Positions 40,643 through 49,478 are shown, counted from the first letter of the stretch. The stretch is DNA of 57,168 bases from Bacteroidales bacterium (GCA_022783865.1 JALFYY010000028.1:1-57168); one strand, 5' to 3'. Program-made: numbers and translations. The notes: generated by a model not told the origin, from the letters alone.

Positions 40643-41620
40643 ATGAGGAATACGATAGAAGACATACGGCAACCCATCTGCCAGGAACTGCAGCAGTTTA
40701 ACGAAGCGCTCCGGGAGATATGCAAAACCGACAATCAGTTATTGTCGGAAGTATTGTCGTACACCTTCGCCAAACAAGGCAAACAACTCCGTCCGATAAT
40801 AGTATTGCTTTGCGCCAAACTCGTTCGCGAAGTGAACAACAAGACTATCGGTACCGCTGTGGCTTTGGAACTTTTGCATACCGCCTCGTTGGTACACGAC
40901 GATGTGGTGGACAATAGTCCGCTCCGCCGTGGTCAGGAAAGCATACAAGCCCATTGGAACAACAAAATTGCCGTCCTCACGGGCGACTATCTGCTCAGCA
41001 AAGTAATCAGTATCATCAGCAGTCTGCGCAATACACAAATACTCAACATTGTGGCAGAATTGGGTATGTCGCTCTCATCGGGAGAGTTGCTGCAACTTCA
41101 TTCAAAAGGTGATATGTGGATTAGCGAGCAGGAATACTACCGCATGATAGAGCAAAAGACGGCTACACTGTTTGCCGCATGTTCAGAAGCGGGTGCCGTA
41201 TCCGCCGGTGCCACAGAGAAACAGACCAAAGCCATCAAAGCGTTCGGCAAGTATCTGGGTATGTGTTTCCAGCTCAAAGACGACGCTTTCGACTATAGCG
41301 ATTTGGAAGATATCGGCAAACGTACCATGAGCGATATCCGCGACGGCAAAGCCACATTGCCATTGCTCATTTCCTTGCAACGCGCCCCCGAAATGGAAGC
41401 GCAATATATCCGCGACTTGGCACAGAACAGCAATTTGAGCGATGCTGCAGAGCAAGAAATAAAATCATTCGTATTGCGCTACGACGGTTTGCGCTACACC
41501 TATCACCGAATGGAATACTACAAACAGAAAGCCCTCGAAGCTATCAGTATCTTCCACGACAGCCGTACCTTAGACGCTCTCAAAAAGACACTCGACTACA
41601 CTATTTCCCGAATGTACTAA
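40643..41620 (+). CDS. Polyprenyl (octaprenyl-type) diphosphate synthase
   Basis: 325 residues from the ATG at 40643 (a TTG two codons earlier is in frame but less likely). The trans-isoprenyl synthase aspartate motifs are at D86-D90 (H-D-D-V-V-D-N-S-P-L-R-R-G) and D213-D217 (Q-L-K-D-D-A-F-D-Y-S-D), with G-K-Q-L-R-P near 46-51. The enzyme lengthens farnesyl or geranyl diphosphate with isopentenyl diphosphate to the side chain of menaquinone. Chain length depends on residues before the first motif and cannot be fixed by eye. It is a single-gene unit with an almost leaderless promoter. Confidence 0.92.
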   Translation: MRNTIEDIRQPICQELQQFNEALREICKTDNQLLSEVLSYTFAKQGKQLRPIIVLLCAKLVREVNNKTIGTAVALELLHTASLVHDDVVDNSPLRRGQESIQAHWNNKIAVLTGDYLLSKVISIISSLRNTQILNIVAELGMSLSSGELLQLHSKGDMWISEQEYYRMIEQKTATLFAACSEAGAVSAGATEKQTKAIKAFGKYLGMCFQLKDDAFDYSDLEDIGKRTMSDIRDGKATLPLLISLQRAPEMEAQYIRDLAQNSNLSDAAEQEIKSFVLRYDGLRYTYHRMEYYKQKALEAISIFHDSRTLDALKKTLDYTISRMY

Positions 41621-41629
41621 ACAATTAAT

Positions 41630-41678
41630 AGTGAATAGTGAATAATTAATATTAAATATTAAATATCAACTATTCGCT
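41630..41678. terminator. Imperfect inverted repeat between convergent genes
   Basis: AGTGAATAGT (41630-41639) pairs with ACTATTCGCT (41669-41678), apart from one G-T position, around an AT-rich spacer. It reaches into the sufD stop codon and may end both the polyprenyl synthase and suf transcripts. Confidence 0.4.
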
Positions 41679-42981
41679 ATTTGCAATGGCTTTCCCGGCA
41701 ACCGGCACACGCGTCATCGGCTTTGCGCAAACGCTTATCCACCAAAGTGGCAATGCGCTCCTGCAATGAAGGTACACGGATATTGCCTACCACATCCGCC
41801 AAGAAAGCATTCATCAAAAGCAAACGCGCCTCTTCCAACGAAATACAGCGTTGCTGCATATAGAAGAGTGCCGTCTCGTCAATCTGACCGGTAGTAGCAC
41901 CATGCGAACATTTGACATTGTCGGCATAGATTTCCAATTGCGGTCGGGTACGCACCTTCGCATCAGCAGAAAGCAATATATTGCGGTTGGTCTGGTAAGC
42001 TTCGGTTTGTTGGGCATTGGGCAATACCTTCAGTTCTCCCGTGAAATTGCCTTTCGCCTGCCCGTCCAATACATATTTGACAAGTTCCTCACTCTTTCCA
42101 CCGATATGGCGGTGCTCGATGCGGGTGAAATTATCCACCACCTGTTTGCCGGAAGCCACAGCCATACCACAGAGCGTAGAAACGGCTCTGTCACCCTCTT
42201 GCGTAATGATAATCTTATTGCGCGTCTGCCCGTTGCGCAAGGTTATGATATTCACCAATGCATCAGATGACGCAGCTTGCGAAACGAACAACGAAGTGAG
42301 GTTATTGGTCAGCTCGGAAGTATCTTCCAACTTATAATGCTCATATTGTGCGCCTTCTTCAACAAACACTTCCGTCACACGGTTTTCGCAAAAACGCACC
42401 TTGCCGTCCATCGTATGGTCGCACACCAGGAGTGAAGCTTTGGCATTCTTTCCTACCACTACGAGATTATGCGCATTTGCCATCAAATCGACATCGGAGC
42501 GAAGAACATTGATCATCTGTATAGGATATTCCAACTGCACATCGTCCGGCACATAGATAAAAAATCCGTCTTGGGCAAACATAGCATTCAGTGCAACGAA
42601 ACTGTCGGTTTGCGCTGCCATGAGTTTGCCCAAATAAGGCCGCACCAAATCTGCATGCCGCTCTGTTGCCTCACGCATAGAGCAAATGATTACGCCATGC
42701 GGAAGCGACTGATTGCGGGCAGACTGCTCATGATAGAAAATATCGTTGATGACAAAATAGAGATACGACTGTATGCCCGGCACATCACAATGGAACACCT
42801 GATAAGGGTTGACTTGGATATTGAGGCGTTGGATATTCAGTCCGTAATCAACAGCTAACACATCGTTCCACTCGGCAGGCTGCAGCAAACGCTGATAATC
42901 TTCTTCCGCAGACTGATAGACACCTTGCAGCGGTTGGATACGGTCCTTAACAGAAAGATATATATCGGAATAGGTTGCCAT
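41677..42981 (-). CDS. sufD: Fe-S cluster assembly protein SufD
   Basis: 434 residues. SufD belongs with SufB and SufC to the scaffold that builds iron-sulfur clusters. The C-terminal core is well conserved: the beta-helix with H-R-H-I-G-G-K-S-E-E and K-C-S-H-G-A-T-T-G-Q-I-D-E, and the tail R-G-I-S/C-I-S-L-E-E-A-R-L-L-L-M-N-A-F. The N-terminal part (about 1-130) is the usual variable helical region. It starts 3 bases after sufC on the same strand. Confidence 0.95.
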   Translation of the reverse strand: MATYSDIYLSVKDRIQPLQGVYQSAEEDYQRLLQPAEWNDVLAVDYGLNIQRLNIQVNPYQVFHCDVPGIQSYLYFVINDIFYHEQSARNQSLPHGVIICSMREATERHADLVRPYLGKLMAAQTDSFVALNAMFAQDGFFIYVPDDVQLEYPIQMINVLRSDVDLMANAHNLVVVGKNAKASLLVCDHTMDGKVRFCENRVTEVFVEEGAQYEHYKLEDTSELTNNLTSLFVSQAASSDALVNIITLRNGQTRNKIIITQEGDRAVSTLCGMAVASGKQVVDNFTRIEHRHIGGKSEELVKYVLDGQAKGNFTGELKVLPNAQQTEAYQTNRNILLSADAKVRTRPQLEIYADNVKCSHGATTGQIDETALFYMQQRCISLEEARLLLMNAFLADVVGNIRVPSLQERIATLVDKRLRKADDACAGCRESHCK

Positions 42982-42984
42982 AGC

Positions 42985-43734
42985 TTACAGTTTTTCGTCT
43001 TTGAGCCAGTCGTAACCTTTCTCCTCCAATTCGAGCGCAAGCGTCTTGTCACCCGTTTTGACAATACGGCCGTCTGCCAATACATGGACAAAGTCGGGCA
43101 CTATATAGTCGAGCAAACGCTGGTAGTGGGTGATAACGATAGATGCATTGTCAGGCGTTTTGAGTTTGTTCACGCCGTTTGCCACAATGCGGAGCGCATC
43201 GATATCAAGTCCGGAATCGGTCTCGTCCAATATGCTCAGACAAGGCTCCAGCATTGCCATCTGGAAGATTTCGTTACGCTTCTTCTCGCCTCCCGAAAAG
43301 CCTTCGTTCACGGCACGGTTGGTAAGTTTGTTGTCCATCTCCACGATGGATTTCTTTTCTCTCATCAAACGCAGAAATTCCGATGCGGACAAAGGTTCTT
43401 TGCCCTCATAGGCACGTTTCTCGTTGACAGCGGTACGCATAAAATTAACCATGCTCACACCCGGAATCTCTACAGGATATTGGAACGAAAGGAACATTCC
43501 TTCGCGGGCACGCACCTCAGGCGGCATCTCCAGCAGGTTCTTGCCGTTGAAAACAACGGTTCCCTTGGTAACGGTATAAGCCGGATTACCTGTCAGCACG
43601 GCAGAAAGAGTGGATTTGCCTGCACCGTTCGGTCCCATAATCGCATGTACTTCTCCGCGATTGATGGTAAGATTGACGCCTTTGAGTATTTCTTTGCCAT
43701 TGATAGTGGCATGCAAGTCTTTGATTTCTAACAT
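42985..43734 (-). CDS. sufC: Fe-S cluster assembly ATPase SufC
   Basis: 249 residues, an ABC-type ATPase that drives the SufBCD scaffold. Walker A is G-P-N-G-A-G-K-S-T (about 34-42), the signature is [10 protein letters not shown], Walker B is [12 protein letters not shown], and the H-loop is [11 protein letters not shown]. sufD follows directly. The usual upstream gene sufB is not here; an M28 peptidase gene takes that position, 39 bases upstream. Confidence 0.97.
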   Translation of the reverse strand: MLEIKDLHATINGKEILKGVNLTINRGEVHAIMGPNGAGKSTLSAVLTGNPAYTVTKGTVVFNGKNLLEMPPEVRAREGMFLSFQYPVEIPGVSMVNFMRTAVNEKRAYEGKEPLSASEFLRLMREKKSIVEMDNKLTNRAVNEGFSGGEKKRNEIFQMAMLEPCLSILDETDSGLDIDALRIVANGVNKLKTPDNASIVITHYQRLLDYIVPDFVHVLADGRIVKTGDKTLALELEEKGYDWLKDEKL

Positions 43735-43773
43735 TGTTCTATATTATATTCCTCTACGGATTGGTTTAGCGTT

Positions 43774-44742
43774 TTATTTGATGATAGCAGTCAAAACGGT
43801 TTTGCCCACAGCCTCGAGCGTCGTTTTGCTGATATTGCGCATATCGTCACCGAGCGTATGCCAATAAGGCGCAAAGCCCGTGTACGACTGTTGGTTATAG
43901 TGAATAATGTCCACACAAGGCACACCGGCAATAGTGTTGACGTAGTAATGGTCGTCGGTAACAGGATAAGCATTTGCCGACCGGAAATACTGCGTATAAC
44001 CGAGTTGCTGCGCCGTTCGCCAAAGGTGCTCCACATAGTCGGCGGCATATTGCATCGAATAGTACTCCTTCGGAAAGACGGCATCGGGAGCCCCCACCAT
44101 ATCCAGCAAGATACCATACTGATATTGCTTTGTAGCTTTCTCTGCTTTGAGACGTTGTGCCCAGAGTTGAGAGCCCAAGCACCACGTATCTTCCCGCTCT
44201 TTACCGGTATAGAACTCGGGCGTACCCATATCTTCGGCATCGAAAAAGACAATATCCACACCCTTATCGGGCTGTTGGAGCGACAACTGACGCGCTATTT
44301 CCAACAACACCCCTACTCCGCTCGCACCATCGTTGGCACCCAAAACAGGTTGGTGACGCTTGTCGTAATCTTCTTCCTGATCTGCCCACGGACGACTGTC
44401 GTAGTGCGCACAGAGCAGAATCCGGTTGCGTTGTCCGGGCAAATAACTGCCCATAATATTATAGATAGGTTGCATCTTGCCTTCGTAATCGGGCATCTGA
44501 CCTTGCTGAATGCTCACCTGCAGTCCGAAGCGGCGCAACTGTTGCTCCAAGTATTTGGCACAATCGTAGTGCGCCATCGTTCTCGGCACACGCGCACCGA
44601 AATCCACTTGGTCTGCCACATACCGGTAAGCAGAATCTGCACAGAAATCTGCTGCAGATGCCGTCTGCACGGTCGTTTGCTTTGTTCCGCAAGCAGAAAG
44701 CAACAAACCTATTGCTACTATATATAACCAATAGCGTTTCAA
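43774..44742 (-). CDS. M28-family metallopeptidase lipoprotein (glutaminyl cyclase-like)
   Basis: 322 residues starting at a TTG (44740-44742), 8 bases after the prs stop. No ATG precedes the lipobox (G-L-L-L-S-A-C-G), and the next one is far inside, so TTG is the best start. M28 metal ligands are visible: H in C-A-H-Y-D-S-R-P-W, D in G-A-N-D-G-A-S-G-V, E/D in F-F-D-A-E-D, D in D-M-V-G-A-P-D, and H in Y-W-H-T-L-G-D-D. The set matches bacterial M28 members close to glutaminyl-peptide cyclotransferases. The protein is expected to be lipid-anchored, facing the periplasm or surface. It sits between prs and sufC in one apparent operon. Confidence 0.87.
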   Translation of the reverse strand: MKRYWLYIVAIGLLLSACGTKQTTVQTASAADFCADSAYRYVADQVDFGARVPRTMAHYDCAKYLEQQLRRFGLQVSIQQGQMPDYEGKMQPIYNIMGSYLPGQRNRILLCAHYDSRPWADQEEDYDKRHQPVLGANDGASGVGVLLEIARQLSLQQPDKGVDIVFFDAEDMGTPEFYTGKEREDTWCLGSQLWAQRLKAEKATKQYQYGILLDMVGAPDAVFPKEYYSMQYAADYVEHLWRTAQQLGYTQYFRSANAYPVTDDHYYVNTIAGVPCVDIIHYNQQSYTGFAPYWHTLGDDMRNISKTTLEAVGKTVLTAIIK

Positions 44743-44750
44743 AGCGGCAG

Positions 44751-45698
44751 TTATGAATTTTGGTTGATTTCGGAGATACTGCGGTGCTCTTGGATAGCAC
44801 GAATGGTATCGGCAAACGAGCGAGCCACACTCAACACATGCACCTTCTGGCATTGTGCCGTGTCGAAAGGCAGCGAATCGGTAAATACCAGTTCTTCCAA
44901 AGCGGAGTTCATCACCCGTTCGCAGGCTTTGCCCGACATCACACCGTGCGAAACCACGGCACGTACACTGGTGGCACCTGCTTCTTTCATCAGATTGGCA
45001 GCCTTGCAAAGCGTACCTGCCGTATCGCAGATATCATCAATAATCACCACATCTTTGCCTGCCACATCGCCCAATATACGCATTTCGGCAATCTCGTTGG
45101 CTTTCTCACGGTTCTTATAGCACATCACCATAGGTGCATTGAGTTTGGCAGCCAATTTGGCAGCCCGTTTAGAACCGCCTTCGTCCGGAGAAGCGATAAT
45201 CAGATTGGGCATATTGAGCGAAGCAATATAGTCGGCAAAAGTGTTCAAACCATAGAGGTGATCCACCGGTATATTGAAGAATCCCTGTATCTGCTCTGCA
45301 TGCAAATCGATTGTAATGACGCGGTCGGCACCTGCCACCTGAATCATATCGGCAACCAGTTTGGCACCAATTGATACGCGTCCTTTGTCTTTGCGGTCCT
45401 GCCGTGCCCAACCGAAATACGGAATAACGGCAATAATCTTATAGGCACTGGCACGTTTGGCGGCATCTATCATCAGGAGCAACTCCATCAGATTGTCGGA
45501 CGACGGACAAGTGGACTGGATAAGATAGACCGACTGCCCGCGGACCGACTCTTCGAAAGCCGCAGAGAACTCTCCGTCGGAATAGTGTTCAATGGTTCGT
45601 TTACCCAACTTGCAACCAAGTTGTTTACAAATGTTTTGTGCTAAGTTTTCACCTTTTGTACCGGCAAAAATCTTAAAGTGGCGACGTTCTTCGTTCAT
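44751..45698 (-). CDS. prs: Ribose-phosphate pyrophosphokinase
   Basis: 315 residues from the ATG at 45698 (an ATG ten codons earlier is in frame but precedes the family start F-K-I-F-A-G-T). Prs makes PRPP from ribose 5-phosphate and ATP for nucleotide, histidine and NAD synthesis. Motifs: H-Y-S-D-G-E-F, Y-F-G-W-A-R-Q-D-R-K, the metal-binding D-L-H-A-E-Q-I-Q-G-F-F, and the PRPP loop D-D-I-C-D-T-A-G-T-L. It is the first gene of the prs-M28-sufC-sufD series. Confidence 0.97.
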   Translation of the reverse strand: MNEERRHFKIFAGTKGENLAQNICKQLGCKLGKRTIEHYSDGEFSAAFEESVRGQSVYLIQSTCPSSDNLMELLLMIDAAKRASAYKIIAVIPYFGWARQDRKDKGRVSIGAKLVADMIQVAGADRVITIDLHAEQIQGFFNIPVDHLYGLNTFADYIASLNMPNLIIASPDEGGSKRAAKLAAKLNAPMVMCYKNREKANEIAEMRILGDVAGKDVVIIDDICDTAGTLCKAANLMKEAGATSVRAVVSHGVMSGKACERVMNSALEELVFTDSLPFDTAQCQKVHVLSVARSFADTIRAIQEHRSISEINQNS

Positions 45699-45725
45699 GA
45701 TAAGAAGGGTGTATGAAACTATCTG

Positions 45726-45755
45726 CAAAAGTACAAATAATTTGTGATATACAAA
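45726..45755 (-). promoter_or_regulatory. Promoter of prs
   Basis: On the minus strand TTTG (45752-45755) and TACTTTTG (45726-45733) are 18 bases apart; the start would lie about 20 bases before the prs ATG. Confidence 0.6.
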
Positions 45756-45796
45756 ACACCGGCAAATTAGTTATATCATGCACTGCCTTGGTATAG

Positions 45797-46250
45797 TCAA
45801 TCATCCGGAAGCTCATCGAAATCATATACGTCCCCCTTGGTGTCTATAATCCAATACAGCACAATACTGCCGCCTAATTCGAACCCCCAATAATCGCTTT
45901 GATTGTATTTTTTTTCCTGCTATCACATTATCATCTCCATTTACATAGAATTGTGTTATGAAAAAAGTTCTATTTTGTCGATCCGGATGATTGAGCACAT
46001 ATAAAGTATCTAAAATAAAATAATGGTTGGAGTATTGAGACAAATCAAATTGATAACTGCGTAGCAACGAATCCAATGCGCTGTCAAAATCAGGTCCGTA
46101 ATTTCCATAAAACAAAATGCACTCATTATGTTCTGCCATATACTGATTCTCGCCATTGCACTGACAACAAGGTGTCGGTGCAGGTGTACAGCCAATCAGC
46201 ACACCCACCATCAGTACAAATACTGACAATATAACTATCTTTGTTTTCAT
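45797..46250 (-). pseudogene. Small lipoprotein gene, frameshifted at an A8 run
   Basis: The frame opens with a lipoprotein signal (L-M-V-G-V-L-I-G-C, Cys 21) and a C-rich piece (C-C-Q-C-N-G). It would end at 45822 after 142 residues, but its last 26 residues are an improbable R/Q-rich run. Shifting by one base at the A8 tract (45908-45915; seven A would restore the frame) gives a convincing end through Y-N-Q-S-D-Y-W-G-F-E-L-G-G-S-I-V-L-Y-W to a TGA at 45797-45799. So the gene is broken, slips at the run, or has a sequencing error there. Function is unknown. It is the last of three small exported-protein genes (47135 to 45797). Confidence 0.6.
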
Positions 46251-46300
46251 AGTTGTAAGCGTTTAATTGGTTAACTTTACTATATACCACCTTTTGTATC

Positions 46301-46999
46301 TCATGGTTTCTGAAGTTTCTTTGATAATTTCACATACTTTGCCAATTGCCCGGAATTGATAATTTCAGTAATACAATCTTGATATACCAGTTGCAAAGAA
46401 TCATAGTAGGCTACATCTTTGGTATATTTATCTATAGTCAAACTATCCATAGAGCAGGATGGGTAATAAAAAGATTTTGTTTTGTCCGCTTCCTCTAATA
46501 AATAATAATACCCTACTGACTGAACTTTTGCTCCACGATATTCATCCAAAATGTGATATGCCAAAAAACACTTGTCTTTTACAGGATTATTTACAAAGCC
46601 TGTCGATTTAGGGAATTTTTGGCTGATAGGAGTTTGCAAACTATCCCATGGGACAAAAAGTACACTGCCATTAATGTTATCCCATACAATATAGTCCCAT
46701 TTCCAATCTACCATCAGATAGTTATCCGGCAATTCCAAATAGGGGGTATTGCCCAAATCTATATGATCAAGACAAACTTTCCAACCCTCATAAGTCTCGC
46801 GCCAACTTTGAATTGTAATGCCTGTGGAGTCAGTTTCTCCAACATCTTTAACCAGAATAAAATCCTTATATTCCGGTTGTACATACCTAATAAGACTTAT
46901 CCCATGATGGCTACCGTATATTAACTGGGTACCAGAATTATTGCACCCCGTAACAATTGCTATCAACCCCATAGCAACAAGCAGTTTATAAATTTTCAT
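46301..46999 (-). CDS. Lipoprotein of unknown function
   Basis: 232 residues with a clear lipobox (I-A-I-V-T-G-C, Cys 19). The body is rich in aromatic residues and Asp (D-W-K-W-D-Y-I-V-W-D-N, G-Y-Y-Y-L-L-E-E-A-D) and has no motif I recognise. The codon composition is more AT-rich than that of the housekeeping genes nearby, as often seen for accessory genes. It follows a 40-codon ORF by 13 bases and precedes the frameshifted lipoprotein gene, so the three probably share a transcript. Confidence 0.75.
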   Translation of the reverse strand: MKIYKLLVAMGLIAIVTGCNNSGTQLIYGSHHGISLIRYVQPEYKDFILVKDVGETDSTGITIQSWRETYEGWKVCLDHIDLGNTPYLELPDNYLMVDWKWDYIVWDNINGSVLFVPWDSLQTPISQKFPKSTGFVNNPVKDKCFLAYHILDEYRGAKVQSVGYYYLLEEADKTKSFYYPSCSMDSLTIDKYTKDVAYYDSLQLVYQDCITEIINSGQLAKYVKLSKKLQKP

Positions 47000-47012
47000 A
47001 ATAGATAAGTAT

Positions 47013-47135
47013 TTAATGTGTTAAATTGTTGATTTGCTCTTGCAACTGCTGTATCGTTTGTGCTTGGCTGTTTTGTGCCATCATCGGAAGCCATGCAAAG
47101 AACAGCATCGCTCCAAAGAAAAGAAGTTTTTTCAT
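47013..47135 (-). CDS. 40-residue secreted small protein (short ORF)
   Basis: ATG at 47133-47135 opens a frame of 40 codons ending at TAA (47013-47015). The first 20 residues are a good signal peptide (K-K-L-L-F-F-G-A-M-L-F-F, cut after M-M-A). The rest is a short Q/N-rich helix (Q-T-I-Q-Q-L-Q-E-Q-I-N-N-L). It lies 13 bases before the 232-residue lipoprotein gene and downstream of a promoter box at 47291. It may be a true small exported peptide or the stump of a longer coiled-coil protein. Confidence 0.5.
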   Translation of the reverse strand: MKKLLFFGAMLFFAWLPMMAQNSQAQTIQQLQEQINNLTH

Positions 47136-47290
47136 AGCATATAGAAATTAATAGGATTAATAACCTGCCTTCTTTTTGAAAGATATTTTTCGTTTGCAAA
47201 TATACAATAAACAAGTAAACAAACAAATAGCTGAATTTATATTTTACAGCATGTTTTCGCCATTTGCCCCGAACGCTTGCATTGCGTTTG

Positions 47291-47298
47291 CAAAGATA
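47291..47298 (-). promoter_or_regulatory. -7 element for the small lipoprotein operon
   Basis: TATCTTTG on the minus strand; a start near 47284 gives a leader of about 150 bases before the 40-codon ORF. Confidence 0.5.
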
Positions 47299-47318
47299 AT
47301 ACATTTTCTGCCGATTTC

Positions 47319-47338
47319 ATTCCCAAACTTTTGGGAAT
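47319..47338. promoter_or_regulatory. Perfect palindrome between divergent promoter boxes
   Basis: ATTCCCAA and TTGGGAAT (8-bp arms, 4-base spacer) sit between the minus-strand box at 47291-47298 and a plus-strand box TATCTTTG at 47359-47366. The 21-base gap to each box is symmetrical. This resembles an operator for a dimeric regulator, but no regulator gene is nearby. Confidence 0.35.
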
Positions 47339-47358
47339 AGAATATGGCTTTTTCTCAC

Positions 47359-47668
47359 TATCTTTGCAGTACAATTGCACATATATTTCATTTGGCTGCT
47401 CATGCGCCACTCATACGCTACCCATGCGGCACTTGCACAACACTACTAATCATCCATACATCTCCACATCCTTACAACTCCACAACTAAACAAACAAAGT
47501 CAGCAACCATCACGCACCCCTCACACACCCCATGCAAGGGTTATACAAGGGTCATACAAGGTTTATGAGAAACTGCGAATATGAGAAACTGAGGAAATGC
47601 CGAACAAAATTCTAATGCAATTATGCTGTTATCCGGCAAAACATACCTGCTATTTCCGAAAAAAAGCG
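47359..47668 (+). other. Gene-free stretch starting at a plus-strand promoter box
   Basis: TATCTTTG at 47359-47366 faces right. Frames within the stretch look non-coding (repeated T, H and P residues from CACCCAT/CAACTAA words). Imperfect word repeats such as CAAGGGTTATACAAGGGTCATACAAGG cover about 47530-47562. A short RNA or a long leader for the esterase operon is possible. Confidence 0.3.
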
Positions 47669-47676
47669 TACCTTTG
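47669..47676 (+). promoter_or_regulatory. -7 element of the acetylesterase-PCMD-GT2 operon
   Basis: TACCTTTG, 35 bases before the ATG at 47712. Confidence 0.58.
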
Positions 47677-47711
47677 CAAATTGGAATATCAATATCACAC
47701 CTCAACAGCGT

Positions 47712-48521
47712 ATGAAGAAATATATTTATCAGGCATTCAGCGCATTGGCACTCATGACAATGGTTGCCGTATTGCCTGCCTGTCAACAAAAACAGATTTC
47801 AGTATTCATGGTGGGCGACAGCACAATGGCAGATCGTCCGGACACCACTATTACCGCAGAACGCGGATGGGGACAAGTGTTCCCTACCTATCTCTCTGAC
47901 AACATCACTGTCAGAAATCACGCCAAGAACGGACGCAGTACCAAATCCTTCCTCGCTGAAGGACGTTGGGAAGACGTAAAAAAAGACTTGCAAAAGGGCG
48001 ATGTGGTCATCATACAATTCGGGCATAACGACACCAAGCAAGACGACTCCGTGCGCTATACACCCGTCGGTGACTACGAAAAAAACCTCTGTCGTATGAT
48101 AGAAGAAGCAAAAGCGATGGGCGCACAACCTGTTTTGTGTACTCCGATTGCACGCCGTGCGTTCTCGAAAGAAACCGGCGAATTAGTGAACAAGCATGGC
48201 GATTATCCCGATGCAGCACGCCGTGCTGCCCAAACAACAGATGTGCCTTTGGTGGACATGACTGCTATCACTATGGATTGGCTCCGTGCCGTTGGCGACG
48301 AACCTTCCGTGAAATACTTCGCCCACATGGAGCCCGGCAAATACAGCAAATATCCCGACGGGAAGATCGACAATACCCACCTTTCGCTCATGGGCGCACG
48401 CGAAGTGGCATATCTGTTTGCCAATGCAGTCAAACAACAAAAAATCAAACCCTTGTATCGCTATATTCAACTTGAAAAAGACGCATCGACACAATATTCG
48501 GTGCCTTGCAATATCAAATAA
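47712..48521 (+). CDS. Rhamnogalacturonan acetylesterase-like SGNH hydrolase, lipoprotein
   Basis: 269 residues. A lipobox (V-L-P-A-C, Cys 24) predicts an anchored form. SGNH-hydrolase blocks are clear: block I G-D-S-T-M-A with catalytic Ser about 37, N-G-R-S-T (Gly block), F-G-H-N-D (Asn block) near 101, and the catalytic Asp/His pair in D-N-T-H-L-S near the C-terminus. This matches CE12-type rhamnogalacturonan/pectin acetylesterases, which remove acetyl groups from plant or related polysaccharides. The next gene begins 3 bases after the stop. No pectin lyase or SusCD pair accompanies it here, so the natural substrate is uncertain. Confidence 0.88.
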   Translation: MKKYIYQAFSALALMTMVAVLPACQQKQISVFMVGDSTMADRPDTTITAERGWGQVFPTYLSDNITVRNHAKNGRSTKSFLAEGRWEDVKKDLQKGDVVIIQFGHNDTKQDDSVRYTPVGDYEKNLCRMIEEAKAMGAQPVLCTPIARRAFSKETGELVNKHGDYPDAARRAAQTTDVPLVDMTAITMDWLRAVGDEPSVKYFAHMEPGKYSKYPDGKIDNTHLSLMGAREVAYLFANAVKQQKIKPLYRYIQLEKDASTQYSVPCNIK

Positions 48522-48524
48522 ACA

Positions 48525-49478
48525 ATGAAACAAAAAATAGCATTAAGTCTGTTTGCCTTGGGTATGGCATTTTATGCCCAAGCGGAAAGAATTGAGCCCG
48601 TGCCTTATGGCGATTTCGAACAGTGGGCTGTGCGTTATATCTACGAATCGGGCATTATCGGCGGTGCGACGCGTACCATCTATGCCATTGCCCCAACCGA
48701 TACAATTTCCGGTAATATTCCGTTCAAATACAAGGAATCAGGCAGTCCATGGAGTGTGAGCAACGCTTATGCCCGTGTGAGCGGTATCGACAAATGCAGT
48801 GGCACTACCACACCCGAACGACGTGGCAACGGCTATTGCTGCCGTATGGACGTGAAATTGGAAGAAGTGGTAGTATTAGGCTTTATCAACCTCAAAGTAC
48901 TGATTACCGGCACAGCTTTTTTAGGACAAACCATAGAGCCTATCCGTTCGGCTAACGACCCGTATTCCAACGTTGATTACGGCATTCCTTTCACGGAAAG
49001 ACCCGCTTATTTGATGTTTGACTACAAATCCGTCATATCGACAGACTCTGTTCTGACCATTGCGAAAGGGCAAGCCCGTCCGAAGAACGTCAAAGGTACG
49101 GATAAAGCGGAAGTTGTCCTGCTATTGCAGAAACGCTGGGAAGACAACGACGGTAACATCTACGCCACACGTGTAGGTACCGTACGTGAACGGTTCTCTG
49201 AGACACAACAAGAATGGCAAAACGGTTACCGCACAAAAGTACATTACGGAAACATCACAGACAAACCTTATTACCGCAATTATATGGGATTGAACCAACC
49301 CTACAGAACCATGAACTCCAAAGGAAAGATTGTCCCCATACAAGAAATCGGTTGGGCTGACAGCAATGAAATGCCCACTCACGCCATTATGATATTCTCC
49401 GCCGGCTACCACGAAGCATTTGTAGGAGGCAACGGAAACGTGTTTTGGATTGACAATGTGTCGTTTGTTTACGAATAA
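48525..49478 (+). CDS. Secreted protein with PCMD-like (putative carbohydrate metabolism) domain
   Basis: 317 residues. Signal peptide ends near F-Y-A-Q-A-E (about 21). The body resembles the PCMD jelly-roll family: an early F-E-Q-W or similar W motif, C-C-R-M-D-V-K, R-P-A-Y-L-M-F-D-Y-K-S-V, and the terminal G-G-N-G-N-V-F-W-I-D-N-V. Such proteins are associated with glycan loci in Bacteroidota, but no activity is shown. It is coupled to the esterase (3 bases) and the following GT2 gene (TAATG overlap). Confidence 0.75.
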   Translation: MKQKIALSLFALGMAFYAQAERIEPVPYGDFEQWAVRYIYESGIIGGATRTIYAIAPTDTISGNIPFKYKESGSPWSVSNAYARVSGIDKCSGTTTPERRGNGYCCRMDVKLEEVVVLGFINLKVLITGTAFLGQTIEPIRSANDPYSNVDYGIPFTERPAYLMFDYKSVISTDSVLTIAKGQARPKNVKGTDKAEVVLLLQKRWEDNDGNIYATRVGTVRERFSETQQEWQNGYRTKVHYGNITDKPYYRNYMGLNQPYRTMNSKGKIVPIQEIGWADSNEMPTHAIMIFSAGYHEAFVGGNGNVFWIDNVSFVYE

